A stretch of 64,000 bases of DNA from Chloroflexota bacterium (GTDB taxonomy: Bacteria; Chloroflexota; UBA11872; UBA12225; JAJDUF01). The DNA lies in NCBI GenBank assembly GCA_022826725.1, contig JAJDUF010000006.1, positions 21,519 to 85,518 of the forward strand, written 5' to 3'. Under the pieces are notes generated by a model. The model was not told the DNA's origin. It did not search any database and was given only the letters and a program-made list of their open reading frames with translations. This document shows positions 57,737 through 64,000 of this stretch, piece by piece. How positions within the stretch are numbered: the first letter of the stretch is position 1; each line of letters opens with the position of its first letter. Made by a program: the position numbers and the translations under genes.

Positions 57737-58033
57737 CTACTCCTGCTCGATCGTGCTGGTCAGCTTGAACGTCCGCAAGCGGTCCTGGTACAGCTCGGCC
57801 AGCTCCAGCGGGCAGACGATGACGGTAGCCACGCCCTCCTCGTGCGCCTCCAGCATGATGGCCTCCGCCTCTTCCCGGCTCAACGTCGGCACCGACTTCT
57901 GCAGCGCCCGCACCACGTAGCCCATCTCGTTGACGTCGTCATTGTGGAGCAGCACGCGGTACCGCGGAATGAGGCGCGACCGGCGCTCGATATCCGGGGC
58001 CACCTCCGGGGGCGCTATCGCCAGCGTGACCAT
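57737..58033 (-). CDS. clpS: ATP-dependent Clp protease adaptor ClpS
   Basis: 98 aa. After a short flexible N-terminus the core reads YRVLLHNDDVNEMGYVVRAL, AEAIMLEAHEEGVATVIVCP, LELAELYQDRLRTFKL. The HNDD-x-N substrate pocket for N-end-rule residues and the His of AHEEG are present. Delivers N-degron substrates to ClpAP/ClpCP. clpA/clpC is not adjacent. Confidence 0.93.
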   Translation of the reverse strand: MVTLAIAPPEVAPDIERRSRLIPRYRVLLHNDDVNEMGYVVRALQKSVPTLSREEAEAIMLEAHEEGVATVIVCPLELAELYQDRLRTFKLTSTIEQE

Positions 58034-58094
58034 CTCGCTCTCTCCTCATAAGCCCCTTGCAAAATCGTCATCCCTACGAAAGGAGGCCTTTGCG

Positions 58095-58290
58095 TAACCC
58101 GTCATCCCCGCGAAAGCGGGAATCCAATCCCCCTCTCCCCCCTGGGAGAGGGCCAGGTGACCGGCCAGAGCCGCACCACCAAAACCCATAGGATTGTGCG
58201 GCTCTGGCCGGTCAGGGTGAGGGCAGACTCCCCCTCAAGACATGGTGGAGAGGGGCCGGGGGTGAGGCCTGTCAGGGGGTGAGTCCCACC
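58095..58290. repeat. Intergenic repeats (A, B with nested hairpin, B)
   Basis: A type A, a type B (CTCTCCCCCCTGGGAGAG) whose GGCCAGG/GGTGAGGGC tail is split by the nested element at 58158-58214, and a decayed second B ending GGTGAGGCC. The next ~90 bases before the response-regulator stop hold nothing recognisable. Confidence 0.85.
58158..58214. mobile_element. Nested 57-bp hairpin element, type F copy 2
   Basis: Arms TGACCGGCCAGAGCCGCAC and GTGCGGCTCTGGCCGGTCA are a perfect 19-bp inverted repeat with a 19-base loop. It interrupts a type B repeat at the same point as copy 1; GCCGCACCAC is shared by both left arms. Ends TGAC/GTCA. Confidence 0.7.
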
Positions 58291-58382
58291 GCCTGTGAGT
58301 AGAACGCTGGGCGGCGCTACCCCGTTGCTGGCGCGGCCGAGCCACGCTAACGGGTCAAGAGCACGGCGGCGTACGCCGCTGC

Positions 58383-59080
<698 letters not shown>

Positions 59081-59084
<4 letters not shown>

Positions 59085-61087
59085 CGCCCGACTCCCGCGT
59101 GTTCGCGCCGCGACGCCGCGGCGGCCGGCTGCTCTGCCCGGTCTGCATCACCGATTCCCATTTGATCGTGTTGATCGTGCAGACCGGGCATCGTCATACT
59201 GGCGACGGGGATGGTGAACCACACGGTCGTCCCCACCCCCTCATCGCTCGTCAAGCCGATCCGACCACCATGCGCCTCGACGATAGCTTTGGCTATAGAC
59301 AGCCCCAGTCCCGTGCCCGGCGATCCCTGCGGCGTCGTGGCAGAGCGGAAGTAGCGCTCGAAAACCGTCGCCTGATCGGGCAGTGGAATACCGGCGCCAT
59401 GGTCCGTGACGGCAATCCGCACCTGATCTGGCGTCGTCGTCTCACCCTGCCAGGTGGCCTCGACCACAATGTCGTCGCCGGCCGGCGCATACTTGATGGC
59501 ATTGGTGAGCAGGTTGGTCAGCACCTGCACCAGGCGATTACGGTCGGCCAACAGCAGCGGTAACGTGTCCGGGAGGTCGCGCACGACGCGCTGTCCCCGC
59601 TCTTCAAGCAGCGGACGCACTGTCGCTATCGCCTGCCTGCACACCACCTCGAGACGAGTCGGCGTGACATAAATATCGAACCGTCCCGCGCGAATGCTGC
59701 CGGCGTCCAGCACGTTGTCCACCAGTGTGCTCAAGCGCACCGAGCTACGCGCGATGCGCTCGACCGCTGACCGTAGCTCGGCCGGCGCCATCAGCTCGTA
59801 GTCGCTCGCCAGGATTTCGACCGTGGCGAGCAGCGCCGTCAGCGGGGTCCGCACCTCGTGCGCCACGCTGAAGAGATACTCGTCCTTGAGCTTGTTCAGC
59901 TCGGTCAGGTTTTCGTAGGTTTGCTGCAAGCTGCGCCGCATCTCTTCCATCTGCGACGCCAGGAGCGCCACTTCATCATCACCGGTGACGGCAATCGGTG
60001 TCTGCAAGTCGCCCTGACTGATCTGCTCGGCGGCGTTGGTCAGACGGCGCAGCGGGCGGGTCAAGCCCATTGCGACCGCATAGCCGACCGCAATCGCAGC
60101 CAAGGCAATGGAGCCAATCACCGGCAAGAAGACCCGCAGCAACGACTCGCGGTCATCGGCCAGCGTGTGTGCCGGCACGCCGACCGCGTACATGCCGATA
60201 CGCTTGCCCGGCAACGTGAGTAGCGGTTCGTACAGCGTGAGCATGTTCGCCTCGAATACCCGGATCAGGCGCTCACTCGATTTCCCCTGCCCCAAGACCC
60301 CATCGCGCACACGCACGTCGGCCGACTGTCCCAGCGCCTGCTGCAAACCCGGGAAGGTTGTGGCGGCGAGCCTATCCAAGCAATAGATACTCGCATCCAA
60401 GCCGATGTCGTCTTTGATCTGCTCGGTAAAGGCTTGGTCAAGCGGATACGCCACGTACACCACCCCCAGGAGGCCCTGCTCGACGCCCACGATAGGGGTA
60501 GCTACCGACATGGCCAGCGCACAGATGGTATCCCGGCCGTCGGTCTGATAGACAATCGCCGGCCGCGGGGCCTCGCCCTGCAGGGCGTGAGGCACACCGG
60601 GTAAGTGATACAGCGTTGTATTCGGCAGCCTGGCCCCCTCCGGTGCCGAGCGGGCGACGACGCGCCCATTGATGTCAGTCACCGCCAGGCTATAGTGCGG
60701 GTGGAGATCGCGAATCGGCTCCAGGATTAAGGTAATCGCCGCCCGCCTCTGCTCGATCGGCACCTTGTCCTCGGTAGCTGCGGCGGTGTCCAGTTCATGC
60801 TGCTGGACGGCGAGGGCCACCTCCTCTGCGATCTGCTGTCCGACGCTGTGCGCGGCTTCGATCCGCTGCTCATACAGAAATGCAAACGTCTTCGCAGCGT
60901 CATGCAGCCGGTCACTGGCCGTCTGCACCAGCTTCTGGTCGGCAATAAACCAACTGACGGTCCCGGTGACACCCACCGTCAGGAGCACCAAGAGCACCGC
61001 GCCCGCCACCAAGCGCACACGCAGGCTCACGCGGCCCGCGCCAAGGTCTTCCGCTGCGTCGGTCCCGGCAAATGCCGTCGTAGACAT
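59081..61087 (-). CDS. Sensor histidine kinase with extracellular CACHE-type domain
   Basis: 668 aa. Membrane helix 1 at ~26-48 (LVAGAVLLVLLTVGVTGTVS), a ~260-residue extracytoplasmic double-CACHE-like sensor (HYSLAVTDINGRVVARSAPE, ATPIVGVEQGLLGVVYVAYP), helix 2 (VIGSIALAAIAVGYAVAMGL), HAMP (TRPLRRLTNAAEQISQGDLQ), HisKA with the phospho-His in FSVAHEVRTPLTALL, and HATPase_c with N box LTNLLTNAIKYA and GTGLGLSIAK. A ~30-residue His/Asp/Ala-rich tail follows. Pairs with the adjoining response regulator (4-bp ATGA overlap). Probably senses a small ligand outside. Confidence 0.92.
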
Positions 61088-61239
61088 AGTCCCTCGCGCC
61101 AGTTCCCCCGCGCAGGGCGTAGGACGACCCTACGATACTCCCAGCTATCGAGACTGCCTCAGTATACTCTGCGTGCCCCCCAAGCCACCGCAGATACGGA
61201 AGGCACCGCCATCCCCCGCACGGAGACCTTTCCAACAAT

Positions 61240-61385
61240 CGCCATTCCCGCACAAGCGGGAATCCAGCCCCCTCTCCCCCCTGGGAGAGGGCCGGGGTGA
61301 GGGCTACCCCGATCAGAGCATCCCCTCTGGGGTAGGCACCGGCCAAGCCGCAGGGGCGCAAGATGTTGCACCCGTCCCCCCGCTT
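61240..61385. repeat. Composite intergenic repeat (A, B, E, D)
   Basis: Within the 308-bp gap: a type A (GCCATTCCCGCACAAGCGGG), a type B (CTCTCCCCCCTGGGAGAG), GGGGTAGGCACCGGCCAAGC, and a D with two mismatches (GGGCGCAAGATGTTGCACCC, 61354-61373). Between 61088 and 61239 only the kinase leader is seen. Confidence 0.85.
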
Positions 61386-61395
61386 CAGTCTGGTG

Positions 61396-62964
<1,569 letters not shown>

Positions 62965-63044
62965 CTACGGTTAATCCAACCAGTGTACCGGCCTCCGAGT
63001 CGCGGCCGCAACCACCACCCCGCGCAACGACCGCCTCCCAGGCG

Positions 63045-63416
63045 TCAGGAGGCCGTCGCCACCCGGCCGTTTCGCGCTACCAGCAGAAACCCTCGCGGTC
63101 CGTACCGCCAGAAGATCACCTCCAGCCCCGGGTAGAGGGCCACCTTCTCAATCCGCTTGAAGACAATCGGGGTCTCGCCCACGTATACATCGGCGCGCCG
63201 TAGCTCCGGCCACAGCACCAAGCGCACCCCGATAGCATCGGCCGGCAAGTCCAGGCGCACCTCATACACCGGCCGGCCGCGATACGTGTACGGCGCCGTC
63301 TCCAGCTCCGCCCCCAAGGCCGCCGCGATGGCCCGGCAGGTCTCGGCCGTGAGCGGTCCGCCGTCATCAGTCATGGCTGGCTTGGGCGATTCCTGCGACC
63401 CGGTCGCGCTACTCAT
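63045..63416 (-). CDS. Conserved hypothetical protein
   Basis: 123 aa from ATG 63416, which overlaps the stop of the upstream gene (ATGA). TAETCRAIAAALGAELETAP, YTYRGRPVYEVRLDLPADAI, VRLVLWPELRRADVYVGETP, VIFWRYGPRGFLLVARNGRV. An alpha-beta protein without recognisable catalytic residues. The tight overlap suggests it works with the membrane protein before it. Confidence 0.65.
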   Translation of the reverse strand: MSSATGSQESPKPAMTDDGGPLTAETCRAIAAALGAELETAPYTYRGRPVYEVRLDLPADAIGVRLVLWPELRRADVYVGETPIVFKRIEKVALYPGLEVIFWRYGPRGFLLVARNGRVATAS

Positions 63417-64000
63417 ACCGGCACGCGAGCGATGAAATACAGCACGCGAGCGATGATCTCGCCACTCACCACGGCGCCCGTCGCGATATACAGCAGCCCC
63501 GTCGCCGCCATCATCGAGCGCGTGCGCGCCGTCCGCCAGATCATCCAGCTCAGCACCAGCGGAAATACCACGCCGATACCGACTCGTAGCCCGAACCACC
63601 AGCTGTATTGGTCCAGGAGCGTTGCCGGCCCGGTCTCCGCGGGCGCCGCGACCAGGGCTGCTCCGGCCATGCTCAGAACCAAGAGTGCCTGCACCCCCAG
63701 CGCAGCCGCCAGGCCGGCATTGATGAGGAGTAACGGCCGCGGTGACAACTGCGGTGTCACCAGATACCAGTGCCCCAGCATCCAACCACTCCACACGCTT
63801 CCCAGTGCCAGTGTGCCCGCCGCCGTAGCCAGCAGTGCCAGCACAAAGAGCACACCCGGCGTCGCCACCGGCGGCAGATACGCGGCCACCCCGCCCACCA
63901 GGCTGACCAGCCCCACACCACCGGCCGCCAGCCCCACCCGCGTTGCCATCTGCGGTCGCTCGGCGCGCACCAGCAGCAGGTGAACGACCAGCAGCGCCGC
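63413..64000 (-). CDS. Hypothetical membrane protein, N-terminus beyond the window
   Basis: The frame is open to the right edge (AALLVVHLLLVRAERPQMAT), so the true start is probably outside. About six membrane helices are visible: VGLVSLVGGVAAYLPPVA, TPGVLFVLALLATAAGTLAL, GHWYLVTPQLSPRPLLLINA, LAAALGVQALLVLSMAG, VGIGVVFPLVLSWMIWR, and MMAATGLLYIATGAVVSGEI. The conserved SVWSGWMLGHWYLVTP with a lone His is distinctive. Family not recognised. Confidence 0.65.
   Translation of the reverse strand, partial: AALLVVHLLLVRAERPQMATRVGLAAGGVGLVSLVGGVAAYLPPVATPGVLFVLALLATAAGTLALGSVWSGWMLGHWYLVTPQLSPRPLLLINAGLAAALGVQALLVLSMAGAALVAAPAETGPATLLDQYSWWFGLRVGIGVVFPLVLSWMIWRTARTRSMMAATGLLYIATGAVVSGEIIARVLYFIARVPV

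Overview
The window is 64 kb of high-GC bacterial DNA, densely coded on both strands. The gene set suggests Chloroflexota, possibly a Thermomicrobia-like or free-living/host-associated heterotrophic lineage: an SdhB followed by a CCG-domain SdhE-like subunit, a secreted Cu/Zn-SOD with a lipocalin-free N-terminal domain common in this phylum, a lipoprotein with a phylum-typical C-terminal domain, ECF sigma factors paired with bifunctional-nuclease (DUF151) domains, a GAAC-N4-GTTC LexA box, and a very heavy load of palindromic intergenic repeats. The phylum is an inference from family resemblance; there is no rRNA here to test it.

Layout. 1-2.2 kb: end of sdhA, then sdhB and an sdhE-like gene (succinate:quinone oxidoreductase). 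2.2-8.6 kb: lipoprotein, a flavoprotein lacking the redox cysteines, ABC-F ATPase, RarA, phytanoyl-CoA dioxygenase. 8.8-12.8 kb: SDR, CoA-transferase and thiolase (short-chain acyl-CoA/ketone metabolism). 12.9-25.5 kb: two sigma/DUF151 modules, each damaged in a different half, with phosphoesterase, SodC, PepF, DUF3800 protein, sugar isomerase, YyaL-like protein and an MDR dehydrogenase between them. 25.6-29.4 kb: a parS-like site, an unusual sulfatase-fold enzyme, and an overlapping operon of HEPN remnant, MNT nucleotidyltransferase and OLD/TOPRIM-like ATPase. 29.4-34 kb: housekeeping (Crp, fabF-accB, rplU-rpmA, lexA with an SOS box and overlapping divergent promoters). 34-41 kb: PP2C-like/TM/propeller protein, DedA, tRNA-Gly(CCC), a Panacea/PemK-like toxin-antitoxin pair, and a CE7 esterase next to a dead copy of itself. 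41.3-50.5 kb: an all-minus-strand catabolic cluster with an orphan binding lipoprotein on a collagen-like stalk, aldo/keto reductase, NodB-like deacetylase, GH4 glycosidase, ceramidase-like protein, ankyrin protein and Gfo/Idh/MocA oxidoreductase. 50.7-64 kb: candidate PD-(D/E)XK protein, ECF sigma/anti-sigma pair, a nonsense-interrupted small gene, Hsp20, D-2-hydroxyacid dehydrogenase, SpoU methyltransferase, ClpS, a two-component system, IMP dehydrogenase and two hypotheticals.

Almost every longer intergenic stretch is filled with mosaics of five repeat types (called A-E here): A, inverted repeat around GTCATTCCCGCG; B, CCCCCTCTCC/GGAGAGGGGG hairpin ending GGTGAGG; C, CCCCCCGC/GCGGGGGGACCATAGGGGGG; D, the 20-bp palindrome GGGCGCAACATGTTGCGCCC; E, GGGGTAGGTA...AAGCC leader or GCAGACAAAACCTACC. 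In two places a further 55-57 bp hairpin (type F) sits inside a type B repeat at the same point. No transposase, CRISPR array or rRNA was seen.
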